Origin: Rhabdophis nuchalis
Taxonomy: Eukaryota > Chordata > Lepidosauria > Squamata > Natricidae
Direction of reading: 5' to 3'
Assembly (NCBI GenBank): GCA_039707465.1
Contig: CM077643.1
Coordinates: 377,077,919 to 377,141,918 of the forward strand
DNA length: 64,000 bases
The translations under genes were made by a program, and so were the position numbers. Below the pieces are notes generated by a model. That model saw only the letters and a program-made list of their open reading frames with translations. It made no database searches and was not told the DNA's origin. This document shows positions 1 to 9,888 of the stretch, in pieces (position 1 is the stretch's first letter; every line of letters begins with the position of its first letter).

Positions 1-487
1 CCGCCCTTTTTTTTTCTTCTTCCTTCCCCCCTTTTCCTTTCACTTTCTTTTTATAGTCATCTCCACTCTTGATGTTAAGCATCAAATGAAACTCACCAAA
101 TGGTTCTGATGGAAAGCACATTTAAATTCTTTCTGAGCTCCTCGGTTACTACCCAAGAATGATTCATTACTGTACACAACCAACATTTCCTGTCAGGCTG
201 CAAACCATTTCTCCGGAAGTAAACAGAAAAAAAAAGTAGCATGTAACTGGAGCACAGCCACTGAGTGAGAGTTGCAAGCTGGACATTCCTGTCGTGGCCA
301 GATGGGTTAAGGTGTGATTTCCAGATTTGGAGTCCTCTGACTGAAGGCGAAAAGTATTTCTGCTGTTGCTTCGTAAAACTGCATTCCCTGTTTCCAATTC
401 ATCATATTTCTTATGCGGTGTCTTGGAGAAGTTCTGTTAGCTACTCTGGGTTCAGAACCAGTGTTACAACTCTGGTCCCTTAACCAG
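1..487. other. Unassigned sequence, no gene seen
   Basis: It opens with a T/C-rich run. The short open frames have no recognisable domain or codon pattern. I see no repeat I can name here. Confidence 0.4.
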
Positions 488-924
488 TGTTAGCAAATAA
501 ATGCGGAATAGTGTAATTCACCGGACAGTAAAGAGATACGTTGCTTTAACCACAAACAAGCTCTAAAACAGTGATAGTAAGAAAATAAATAGCCTTTACT
601 TTGTAGCAACTAAAATACTTCTTCCGACCAGTGATACTAACTTTCTCAAAATAATAACAGTCCTTCACCAAACAGAGTTATTTTAGTGATGCAAAACAAA
701 TACTCTTCCTTCTTCAATATTCAGCTTCAGCTTCTCAGACGGCAAACAGTAAGAACAAGAATGGAATCGAAAAGGGAACGGACTGTGATTCTGTGCTTGC
801 TTTATGATAGAGCTGAGACTCACAGGCAATCAGAATTCGAACACAGTTCTTAAAGCTACATAACTCCTTAAGAACATAGGCTCATATATATTGTCAACCC
901 CATATAAGGCTGAATATCCTAACA
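488..924 (-). mobile_element. LTR-like element, minus orientation (LTR family A)
   Basis: The block begins TGTTA and ends TAACA, the inverted dinucleotide pattern of an LTR. Its sequence is the diverged reverse complement of the better preserved LTR at 25927-26379, including the stretches around aatagtgtaat, ccggacag and gatacgttgct. The TATA-like tatatatat run near 885-893 lies at the expected 5' side on the minus strand. No matching 5-bp target duplication was found, so the exact ends are uncertain. No internal gag or pol sequence adjoins it, so a solo LTR is most likely. Confidence 0.55.
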
Positions 925-949
925 AGTTCAAAATAGCCATCCCAAACTG

Positions 950-1190
950 CATAGATAAATGTCTACGGAGATTCTCAGTCATCCAGGTCATGATTGCCCC
1001 AGAGGTGGTTTTTCAAAAGGCAAGTAGGCTTTCTTTGTTTTTCTTTGAAGACATTTCGCTTCTCATCCAAGAAGCTTTTTCAGTTCAGAACTGAAGAAGT
1101 GAAGAAGCTTCTTGGAAGAGAAGCAAAATGTCTTTGAGGAAAAACAAAGTCCAGGTCCTTTTGAAAAAGCACTTTTGTTCAAAATAGTCA
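950..1190. mobile_element. Penelope-like element terminal fold-back
   Basis: The left half (about 961-1090) is the inverted copy of the Penelope-type 3' end seen at 35369-35490 and 63246-63330. The right half (about 1092-1190) is the same sequence in sense, with gaagcttcttgg and agaagcaaaatgtctt. The two halves meet head to head at the tcagttcagaactga palindrome. Terminal copies in inverted arrangement are characteristic of Penelope-like elements. No coding part remains. Family assignment rests on similarity to the copies with recognisable C-terminal coding sequence elsewhere in the window. Confidence 0.5.
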
Positions 1191-1545
1191 CTTTTAATCC
1201 GTCTTCCTCATATAATGCCTTGTAGTTGTGTTTGACTGAAAATTCTCTCATCCGTAGCTAGTATGTGAACAGCCATGTCAGCTAAAAATAAAGGATCCTG
1301 TGATTCATTTTCTTTGCAGGTAATGCATTGAAGAAAGCTCCCTCAAATTATAAATTTGAGCAAACATAAACATGCTTTAAAATTTAAAATATCTAAAGAT
1401 TATTAGAAAATAATCTTTTTATAGAAAAATTCCTGTCTCAACCTTCTTGTGTTGATGAGGTATTACTGCAGGCAACTAATAATAGCTTAATATGACACTA
1501 TTATAAAATTAAGTTTAAATTACATTAAAGTAGAATGTTGTAAAT
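1191..1545. other. Unassigned AT-rich sequence
   Basis: AT-rich intergenic sequence without a recognisable gene or repeat. Its last eight bases (1538-1545, TTGTAAAT) are the left target-site duplication of the next MITE. Confidence 0.4.
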
Positions 1546-1680
1546 GAGGGGTCTCCAAACTTTGCAACTTTAAGTCTGAAGGACTTCAGCTCCCAGTATT
1601 CTCCAGCCAGCAAAGCTGGCTGGAGAATTCTGGGAGCTGAAGTCCTTCAGACTTAAAGTTGCAAAGGTTGGAGACCCCTG
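1546..1680. mobile_element. 135-bp palindromic hAT-like MITE, 8-bp TSD TTGTAAAT
   Basis: This is a near-perfect inverted repeat from start to end: the left arm reads gtctccaaactttgc and the right arm reads back as its complement, meeting at a ccagccag/ctggctgg centre. It is flanked by a perfect 8-bp duplication TTGTAAAT at 1538-1545 and 1681-1688, the target-site length used by hAT transposases. At 135 bp it is non-autonomous and encodes nothing. The same family recurs at 3005, 12960, 33766, 38834, 41411, 43123, 48528, 50698, 51498 and 57576. The right flank was copied into the element at 3005-3414. Confidence 0.9.
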
Positions 1681-1881
1681 TTGTAAATAATGTATAGCCT
1701 TTATACAAAGCCTGTGGGGAAACACCTACTTTCTTACAGGTGGGAAAACTGCCAAGTCTGATTTTTCATAATAATAGAATAGCTCCTGAGAAGGCCCTGC
1801 CTTTCCTCATCACCATCCATCCATCCATCCAAAATGGGATTACAGAAAAGAATACCCTAATTTTATCCTAGATTGAAACTG
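1681..1881 (+). repeat. Donor copy of a segment captured by the MITE at 3005-3414
   Basis: This stretch runs from the right target duplication of the MITE at 1546-1680 to gattgaaactg. It reappears as a reverse complement at 3083-3279 with only a few substitutions and one missing ccat unit. Outside the captured block the two loci stop matching. It is not otherwise recognisable as a repeat. Its copy sits inside a transposon with its own target duplication, so this locus is inferred to be the donor. Confidence 0.85.
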
Positions 1882-2312
1882 TTTAGGATTTAAATTGCCA
1901 GCATTAATAACAAGTGCAGCAATTGCATTCTGGGAATGAAACTTTCAGACTTCATACATGCTGTACAAGGCAGGAATAAGAACAAATTTTAGACAGGCCT
2001 TTATCTAAAAACAAAACAATGTCATTTATCCCTTGAGAAGTACTGCATTTGACTTATATGGAAAGATGAGTTCTTCATTCATTAATAAAGTAGAACACAT
2101 AATTAACTGCATAATCTTTCCTTAAAAGCATTCAGAGGGAATATTATTTTCAGACAAGAGACTTAATTTATAATGTTTTATTAGCTATTGGACTGCAAAA
2201 GGAATTATTTAAAATATCTTCCCCCAATCCATCATCTACCACTATATGCTGAGATGGTCTTGGTTTATAATTCACCATTTTTAGAATGAGGAATTGAGGT
2301 GATTAGCTGCAA
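1882..2312. other. Unassigned AT-rich sequence
   Basis: No gene, RNA or named repeat recognised. Confidence 0.4.
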
Positions 2313-2535
2313 TAGTACATAGACTTATATGCCGCTTCACAATGCTTTACACCCCTTTCTAAGCAGTTTACCGAATCAACATACTGCCTCCTGGGTCCTC
2401 ATTTTACCCACCTCAGAAGAATGGAAGGCTGGGTCTCACCTTGAGCCAGTGACATTCGAACTGCCATACTGCTGGCAGCCGGCAGTTAGCAAAAGTAGCT
2501 TGCAGTACCGCATTCTATCCACTGCACCACCATAG
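2313..2535 (-). mobile_element. tRNA-derived SINE, antisense
   Basis: It matches in reverse complement the SINE at 13595-13848: here the 3' part (acttatatgccgcttcac) comes first and the tRNA-like head (actgcaccaccat) last. The head-side match to a Pol III A box is the gtggtgcagtgg complement. The open frame across it on the plus strand is incidental. Confidence 0.75.
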
Positions 2536-2624
2536 CGCAGTGATGGTGAGTTCAAGGGGCCAGAAGTATTGCATCAATATAAAATAACAAAGAAGGTGTG
2601 TGTGCCACTTGCATGCCTGTGCAT

Positions 2625-2626
<2 letters not shown>

Positions 2627-2657
<31 letters not shown>
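2627..2657. repeat. (AC)n microsatellite
   Basis: About 15 AC dinucleotides in uninterrupted series. Confidence 0.97.
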
Positions 2658-2661
<4 letters not shown>

Positions 2662-3004
2662 ATTTCCTGCTGACTCAGCAGGTATGCCAATTGATAGATC
2701 CTGACAGGGTACCAGCTTGAAACAGGATCTTTTAGGAGATAACTATAAGAACATAAAACTCAGAACATTTCATGTGAGCCAATGGCACACAAAGCCTATT
2801 TCCTATACCTTCCCAGTTTTCATGCAACCACTTTGCTTCCCCCTCTACAAACTTCCTAAACTCTTCCTTTCTGCAGGTGTCTTATTAATTTTGTTTGTAT
2901 CTTGCTTTTTTATTGTTGTTATCAATAATTCAAACTCCTGGGGGCTTGGAATCCATGCCCCCCCCCCACACACATAATTTTGAGAGTATTTTCAGCCTCT
3001 AAGG

Positions 3005-3414
3005 CAGGGGTCTCCAACCTTTGCAACTTTAAGTCTGAAGGACTTCAGCTCCCAGAATTCTCCAGCCAGCTTTGCTAGGTTTCAGTTTCAATCTAGGATA
3101 AAATTAGGGTATTCTTTTCTGTAATCCCATTTTGGAAGGATGGATGGTGATGAGGAAAGGCAGGGCCTTCTCAGGAGCTATTCTATTATTATGAAAAATC
3201 AGACTTGGCAGTTTTCCCACCTGTAAGAAAGTAGGTGTTTCCCCACTGGCTTTGTATAAATACTATGCATTATTTACAACAGGGGTCTCCAACCTTTGCA
3301 ACTTTAAGTCTGAAGGACTTCAGCTCCCAGAATTCTCCAGCCAACTTTGCTGGCTGGAGAACTCTGGGAGCTGAAGTCCTTCAGACTTAAAGTTGCAAAG
3401 TTTGGAGACCCCTG
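3005..3414. mobile_element. Composite palindromic hAT-like MITE carrying captured flanking DNA, TSD CTCTAAGG
   Basis: The 410-bp unit is bounded by a perfect 8-bp duplication CTCTAAGG at 2997-3004 and 3415-3422. Its parts in order are: a left half-MITE (3005-3076); a 6-bp filler; 197 bp (3083-3279) that is the reverse complement of 1681-1881; and a complete 135-bp MITE (3280-3414). The inner MITE is still preceded by ATTTACAA, the complement of the donor locus target duplication. So the whole block transposed as one element, using the outer end of a half copy and of a full copy. A local gene conversion would not create the outer 8-bp duplication. Confidence 0.9.
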
Positions 3415-3422
3415 CTCTAAGG

Positions 3423-4084
3423 AACACAAACTTTTTTGGAGGGATATTAAAGGCACACGTAATCCTTTTTTTCCTTTTGAGGGTGGTTGGCTCATTTTTA
3501 TTTGAAGAGGTTTTGTTTTTTAATTGATTTTTTTTAACTGAAAATGATTGTCTTCCAAAAAGAAGGAAAGAAGGAAGGAAGAAAATTAGTTACTGTTCCG
3601 AATATATCCATTTTGCAACCATTTTTTCCTGGCAAATTTTGGGAGAGCAGAGATTGTAAAAATGGGACTCAGGCCACCTTCTGAATTGCGTATCCTGTTT
3701 TGGGGGAGGGGGAACGGAATAGGCCCTCTTTAATAACTACTCATTTCTTGCTCAAAAACAGGCCAAGCAGAAGGAAGCCACACTGCATTATCATCATCAT
3801 CACTGTTATTTTGAATCCACCAATCTTGGACTGGAATATGAAGTTGCTGGAAACAGTATGAACACGAAATACAAGGAAGCATCCTCAACAATAAAATACA
3901 TTAATATCTATAACATGATGGGATGGACAAAGCATCCTGATCACCACTTTTTATAATTTAGTGAGCAAAAACAAAACAGAGCCAAGTACCTTCAGAGTCC
4001 AGTAAGTCCATGAACAGCTTCTCTCTATGCCTCAGGGTCATGGATCTCTCTTTCTAAAAGAAATCCAGAAACCGAATGTTCCCA
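3423..4084. other. Unassigned sequence
   Basis: Includes a short AAGG-rich run near 3560-3585 and an (ATC)n run near 3788-3803. No gene or named repeat seen. Confidence 0.4.
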
Positions 4085-4590
4085 CATGACTCCATTAAGA
4101 AGAGATTGGACAACCATTTGTCTGAAATGGTGTCGGGCACGGCTGTCAAACTTAAGGCCTGAATGCCAGATCTAGCACATGGGGTGCTCAGATCTGTCCT
4201 GTGGGACTGCCCTGGAAACAGCGAAAGACCAGCCCACAGTGCCTCAACAATGGAAAAATGGACCTCGGGAGGACCGCATGTGGCCCTCCAGGGCTCTGTT
4301 TTCGCTGGCACAGGGCTGCAGGAGGCCATCACAGCTGGAAACAGAGCTTGGGAACCCGTTTTCGCTGACAGAGTGCTCGGGTCACCATAGGCACCCATGA
4401 CACAAGTGGCATCAAACTAGCCATACCCACCCTAGCCACACCCACCCTGGTCCCCTGAGGTCAAACACAATCATGATGCAGCCCTCAATGGAATTGAGTT
4501 TGACACCCCTGGTATAGGATCTCCTGCTTGAGCAGGGGGTTGGATGGAAAGACCTCCAAGGTCCCTTCTAACTCTTTTCTTATTCTTTTC
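4085..4590 (+). mobile_element. CR1-type LINE 3' end, split by a hAT MITE
   Basis: The two outer pieces (about 4085-4137 and 4512-4590) join into the usual CR1 3' terminus of this genome: the codons for a lysine/arginine-rich helix and DN(H)LSE-like end, then tttgtctgaaatgg and the gcagggggttgg untranslated tail. The 374-bp insertion between them is annotated separately. The copy is 5' truncated and has no functional reading frame. Confidence 0.8.
4138..4511. mobile_element. hAT-like MITE (family C, TIR CAGGGGTGTCAAAC) inside CR1
   Basis: The left end reads cacggctgtcaaactt and the right end gagtttgacacccctg, a degenerate inverted pair. The flanking octamers are gtgtcggg (4130-4137) and gtatagga (4512-4519). 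Both derive from GTATAGGG, the intact sequence at this position in other CR1 copies in the window. The same family occurs at 36621-37119. Open frames across it have no domain and are not coding. Confidence 0.8.
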
Positions 4591-5167
4591 TTCTGTTATT
4601 CTGTATGTATTCTGGCTAAAACTCTGAAAAAGATGCCGATTTAATCATACAGGAAATGCTTTTGAGGGAATCTGGATGCCTGGCTCATCACCAACATTTC
4701 TACTCTCCCATTTCTTCTGGCATCATGACTAAATATCAAAACTATGCCAGACTGGGGTTAAGATACCCCAGGCAATAAAATCATTTTAAATATTCTATAT
4801 GAATATGTGCATGGTAGAGGAGTGTTGGCTGAATATTCATGCCAAGAGCTGCTTCACACGTGACACAGTGCCAAAAAAATAAGTTTCCTTTCCAAGTATA
4901 TGCGAAGTAGTAAGAAGCCAATCCTGGCTTCCTAAAATATCTAATTCCATCTCGTAATGTATTGAATCCATACACTGCAAATCTTGTCAATGCTCTGTCA
5001 AATTAGGGCAATTATTTGCTTTGTCCAATTCAGTTATCAAAAACTGAAAAGCAATCAGTGCAGTTCTCCAGAAACATTAAGCAATGTCAAATTGAGTTTG
5101 ACAATCTTATAGATAAATAAGATTGATAATAAATACATGCTGTAAATAAGTAAATAATTAGGTAGGC
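4591..5167. other. Unassigned sequence
   Basis: No gene or named repeat recognised. Confidence 0.4.
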
Positions 5168-5950
5168 ATACAATACAATACAATAGCAGAGTTGGAAGGG
5201 ACCTTGGAGGTCATCTAGTCCATCTAGTATTTGCCTAAGCAGGAAACCCTATACCATTTCAGACAAATGGCTAGCCAACACTTCTTGAAGACTTGCAGTG
5301 TTGGGGCATTCACAACCTCTGGAGACAAGCTGTTTCACTGATTAATTGCCCTAATTTTCAGGAAATTTCTCCTCAGTTCTAAGTTGCTTCTCTCCTTGAT
5401 TAGTTTCCATCCATTGCTTCTTGTTCTACCCTCAGGTGCTTTGGAGAACAGTTTGACTCCCTCTTCTTTGTGGAACCCCTGAGATATTAGAACACTGCTA
5501 TCATGTCTCCCCTAATCCTTCTTTTTATTAAATTAGACATACCCAGTTCCTGCAACCGTTCTTCATATGTTTTAGTCTCCAGTCCCCTAATCATCTTTGT
5601 TGCTCTTCTCTGCACTCTTTCTAGAGTCTCCACATCTTTTCTACATCGTGGTGACCAAAACTGAATGCAATATTCCAAGTGTGGCCTTACCAAGGCATTA
5701 TAAAGTGGTATTAACACTTCACGTGATCTTGATTCTATCCCTCTGTTTATGCAGCCTAGAACTGTGTTGGATTTTTTTGGCAGCTGTTGCACACAGCTGG
5801 CTCATATTTAAATGGTTGTCTACTAGGACTCCAAGATCCCTTTTACAGTTACTGCTATTGAGCAAGGTACCACCTATACTGTACCTGTGCATTTCATTTT
5901 TGTTGCCTAAATGTAGAACCTTACTCTTTTCACCATTGAATTTCATTGTA
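5168..5950 (-). mobile_element. CR1-type LINE, C-terminal RT part
   Basis: It starts with an (AATAC)n run next to the 3' tail and reads on the minus strand. In two adjacent frames it encodes the CR1 reverse-transcriptase C-terminal region: MKFNGEKSKVLHLGNKNEMH (thumb region), then [20 protein letters not shown] and the [13 protein letters not shown] motif. A frameshift separates the pieces near 5720-5790, and the 3' coding part between 5172 and 5490 contains stops. The 5' part of the LINE is absent. Confidence 0.9.
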
Positions 5951-6460
5951 TGTTGAATTGAATTTCATTGTATGTACGTAGGTAAGTATGTAAATATTTT
6001 TGTGGCCAGGTTAAGATTAGGATTCTTGGCTGATTTTGAAATGATGGATTCATTGATGGAGTTTACACTTAGTCATAAACTTATAGGACAGATGTGGAAG
6101 AAGCTGGAATCTGTATTGGTATTATGCAGATTCCTCTACAACTGTACAAAGTCCAAGCATTTTTTCCCTCTTTACCACTTAGAAGAGCAAATAGTGAATT
6201 GTTTAAAGGTGTGGTGCAAATATCGGATACAGTCTTGAAAAGGTCCAAAAGACAAATAGACAATAGAACCAGCAAAACCACTTAAACTGACATTCCAAAG
6301 AGGTTTGCTGAAGTAAAACAGCTTTCAAACAGAATTAAGTAACAATCTATCACCCGAGGTTTGAACAATGGGAGACGTCTTTATGTATTTGCCCTTGCTT
6401 CTCATCAATGGAAAAATAACACAGGATCTCCATGCGCGTGACTTTGATTTCTGGAATGAA
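5951..6460. other. Unassigned sequence
   Basis: No gene or named repeat recognised. Short open frames on both strands look random. Confidence 0.4.
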
Positions 6461-6464
6461 ACAG

Positions 6465-6640
6465 CTTGGAACAGCGTGGAACAGCTTGCCTCCAGAAGTT
6501 GTGAATGCCCCAACACTGCAAGTCTTCAAGAAGATGTTGGATAGCCATTTGTCTGAAATGGTATAGGGCTTCTTGCCTAGGCAGGGAGTTGGACTAGATG
6601 ACCTCCAAGGTCCCTTCCAATTCTGCTATTGTATTATTAT
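6465..6640 (+). mobile_element. CR1-type LINE 3' end
   Basis: Degenerate codons for WNSLPPEVVNAPTLQVFKKM followed by the gcagggagttgg tail and ctattgtattat, the CR1 microsatellite end. Strongly 5' truncated. Confidence 0.85.
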
Positions 6641-7284
6641 ATTAAGCTTAGTGAAAATCATAAAGCACAAATAGGGGATAGTATTTATGTTGGTTCTACC
6701 TAAAGCACTATGTCCATTGATTATACTAGTCCAGAAGTTTCCATTTATTGTTTTGAAAAGAAAAAGAAAAAAATACAGATATTTTCCCCCTGTAGTAGCT
6801 GAGAATTGTTTAATTACCCTGCCCCCCCCCAAAAAAAACCCCCTTCAATTCCAAGCTATTCTAAGTTGAAGCTTGCGTGGATTCTGTTGTCCAAACTGGC
6901 TGCATTCTCACAACATGCTTAATCTGGTTACTTGAATTAAGCTACATAGTGCAACGATAATTAACTAAATGGACTCAGTTTATGCAATATGTGAAGCTAC
7001 AAAACAAAGCCAAATTTAACACTAACCAAGCATAGTTTGCTGTCTGACGGACTCTGCTAAGTCTTTGCTCAGTCTGGTTAAGTGTATAGCATGAATGGTG
7101 TCCTCGGTTGTCCTTAACTGCTTACTAAAACCTCTTGCAACATGACTCTCCTCTCACTGTCTTTACATAGGATACTCTGTTATTCTTCTGCATGTGCTAT
7201 TTTAACCTTAAAATAGAGGAAGAAGTTGCAGAGGATTCCTAATTTTATACTGCGTTGATAAGAAATAACTCATGATTCATAGAA
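6641..7284. other. Unassigned sequence
   Basis: No gene or named repeat recognised. It contains short homopolymer runs of C and A near 6823-6843. Confidence 0.4.
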
Positions 7285-8675
7285 TCACATAATCATAGAA
7301 ACATAGGGCTGGAAGGGACCTTGGAGGTCTTTTAGTCAAATCCCCTGCCCAGGGCAGGAGTTCTTCTTCTATCCCAGACAAATGGCTCTCCAGTCTTTTC
7401 TTGAAGACCTCCAGCAATGGAGCATACACCAGTCCGGGAGGCAAGCTGTTCAATTGATTGATTGTTCTTACTGGCAGGAAATTTTCCCTTAGTTCTGGTT
7501 GGATTTACAAGTTTATATCCGTTGCTTTTTATCCTACCCTCAAGTGCTTTGGAGAATAAATTGACTTCTTCTTCCCTATGTTAGCCCTTCAAGTATTGAA
7601 AGACAGTTATCATGTCTTCTCTAGAAACCTACTTTCCTGGTTAAATATGAGCCAGCAGTGTGCAGCAGCTACCAAAAAAGCCAACACAGTCCTAGGCTAC
7701 ATAAACAGAGGGATAGAATCAAGGTCACGTTAAATGTTAATACCACTTTATAATGCCTTCGTAAGGCCACACTTGGAATACTGCTTTCAGTTTTGGTCGC
7801 CCCGATGTAGAAAAGATGTGGAAACTCTAGAAAGAGTGCAGAGAAGAGCAACCAAGATGATTAGAGGACTGGAGGCTACAACATGAGGAACGGTTGCAGG
7901 AACTGGATGTGTCAAGTTTAATGAATAGAAGGACTAGGGGAGACATAATAGCAGTCTTCCAATATCTCAGGGGCTGCCCCAAAGAAGAGGGAGTCAAACT
8001 ATTCTCCAAGGCACCTGAGGGTAGAACAAGAAGCAATGGATGGAAACTAATCAAGGAGAGAAGCAACTTAGAACTGAGGAGAAATTTCCTCACAGTGAGA
8101 ACAATTAATCAGTGGAACAGCTTGCCTCCAGAAGCTGTGAATGCCCCAACACTGCAAGCCTTTAAGAAGATGCTGGATAGCCATTTGTCTGAAACGGTAT
8201 AGGGCTTCCTGCCTGCCTAGGTAGGGGGTTGGACTAGATGACCTCCAAGGTCCCTTCCAACTCTGCTATTGTATTGTATTGTATATGATTTAGCCTCCAG
8301 ACCTCTTATCATCTTTGTTGCTCTTCTCTGCACTTTTTCTAGGACCTCAGCACCTTTTTTTTGTATCACGGTGATTAGAACTACATGTAGTATTCCAAGT
8401 GTGGCCTTAATACTGCAGTATAAAGAGATGGTTTCACTTCTCATGATCTTGATGCTATCCCTCTGTTGATGAAGCCTATCACTGCACTGGCTTTTTTTGG
8501 CAGCTGCAGCACACTGCTGGCTCATATTTAACCAGTGGTCTACTAGGATTCCTAGATCCCTCTCACAAGTGCCAATGTCAAGCCAAATATTGTCTATTCA
8601 GTACCTGTGTATTTGATTTTTTCCTGCCTAAGTGCAGGGATTTACTTTTCTCACTATTGAACTGCATCTTATTGG
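7285..8675 (-). mobile_element. CR1-type LINE, antisense, interrupted by a second CR1
   Basis: The outer pieces 7285-7625 and about 8289-8675 are antisense CR1 of one diverged copy: the tail ctggaagggaccttggaggt, then on the far side tttagcctccag and the codons for [17 protein letters not shown] sequence. They would be collinear apart from about 60 missing bases. The sense CR1 at 7640-8285 lies between them. All frames are broken. Confidence 0.7.
7640..8285 (+). mobile_element. CR1-type LINE, 5' truncated, inside another CR1
   Basis: Sense CR1 from the MSQQ(C)AAAAKKANTVLGYI-like region to the end. The last open stretch (7894-8202) encodes MQELDVSSLMNRRTRGDIIA and continues to the normal C-terminus at FKKMLDSHLSETV. 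A frameshift near 7880 separates it from the upstream [11 protein letters not shown] part. The tail ends in (GTATT)n, the 3' microsatellite typical of this family. Confidence 0.88.
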
Positions 8676-8684
8676 ATAGATTCA

Positions 8685-8890
8685 AATGGAATGGAATTCT
8701 TTATTGGCCAAGTTTGATTGGACACAGAAGGAATTTGTTTCTGGTGTGTAAGCTCTCAATGTACATACAACAATAGTGTTAAGCAACAAAGTTATAGTCA
8801 TAAGAAGACAAGGAGATAGGTAATAAGGGAAGGTGAGAATAATGACAGTAATGAACACATCTGGTCTGGTGTGAATAGCCAGGCTGCTGG
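8685..8890 (-). mobile_element. LINE 3' UTR/tail repeat, antisense
   Basis: Contains ggaattctttattggccaag and gattggacacagaagg. The same phrase appears in the opposite sense at about 44600-44690 (cacacttggctaaataaaat). I take it as the untranslated tail of an L2/CR1-group LINE. Family name uncertain. Confidence 0.45.
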
Positions 8891-9294
8891 TGCTGACCCA
8901 TGCACATTCAAATAACTAGGCTTCAGTCTGCCATTGCAGCTACCTAGACAGCATTAGGCCCGCAATCAATTTTTTTACAAGCTCTGTTCTCAGCGGATGC
9001 ACAGTATACAGACTGCAGCAAGTAGACTCATTTCTGCCAATAAAGGTTACTGGTTAGGAAAAACTTCATCTCTTGGATTAGATGGTATGACTGGTTTGCA
9101 CATTAGGCTAAGCCAAACTGGCTGGTTTGATGCTTTAGCTAAGCATCTTGCATGAACCCAGAAACTCTGGTGAATAAATTATGGCTTACAACATGATAGG
9201 ATAGGTAAGCCCAGTCAAACCCATTGTGGTTAAGCACATTATGGCTTGGTGATCATATTTAGATGGAATCAAAAGAAAGGGGAACAGAAGTACT
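8891..9294. other. Unassigned sequence
   Basis: No gene or named repeat recognised. Confidence 0.4.
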
Positions 9295-9435
9295 AATAGC
9301 AATAGAACTTAGACATATATTGCTCCACAGTGCTTCTACAGGTCTCTCTAAGCACTTTACAGAGTCAGTATATTGCCCCCAACAATCTGGGTCTTCACTT
9401 TACTGACTTCAGAAGGATGGAAGGCTGAGTCAACC
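9295..9435 (-). mobile_element. tRNA-derived SINE 3' part, antisense
   Basis: Antisense to the tail of the SINE at 13595: agcaatagaacttagaca, then cagtgcttctacaggtctct and ttgcccccaacaatctgggt. The tRNA head is missing. Confidence 0.7.
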
Positions 9436-9535
9436 TAAAAGAGAAAAGGGGCAGTTATCGCGAGTTTTCTAATTACAGTTCTGATTTCTTTTTGATGATT
9501 TGTTATGTGACTATTATATTACTAATTATATAAGG

Positions 9536-9888
9536 GATGGGGTGGCTCAGTGGCTAAGACTCTGAGCTTGTCAATCAAAAAGGTCGGCAGTTTGTCAGTT
9601 TGAATCCCAAGTGCCACGTAACGGAGTGAGCTCCCATTACTTGTCCCAGCTTCTGCCAACCTAGCAGTTCGAAAGGATGTAAAAATGCAAGTAGTAAATT
9701 AGGGACCACCTTTGGTGAGAAGGTAACAGCGTTCCATGCACCTTTGGTGTTTAGTCATGCTGGCCACATGACCATGCAGATGTCTTTGGACAGTGCTGGC
9801 TCTTCGGCTTTGAAATGGAGATGAGCACCGCCCCCTAGAGTTGGGAACGACTAGCACATGTGTGCGAGGGGAACCTTTACCTTTTATT
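9536..9888 (+). mobile_element. Sauria-type tRNA SINE
   Basis: The head has a Pol III A box (tggctcagtggctaag) and a B box-like cagtttgaatcc. The body contains gagctcccattac and gccaacctagcagttcgaaa. The 3' end ggggaacctttacctttt resembles the BovB/RTE terminus that mobilises Sauria SINEs. Related copies lie at 27632, 28545 and 62905. Confidence 0.82.

Noticed and set aside
9536..9620. tRNA gene
   Set aside because: A and B boxes are present but no cloverleaf with acceptor pairing; the sequence continues into a SINE body and BovB-like tail, as do the other tRNA-like heads.
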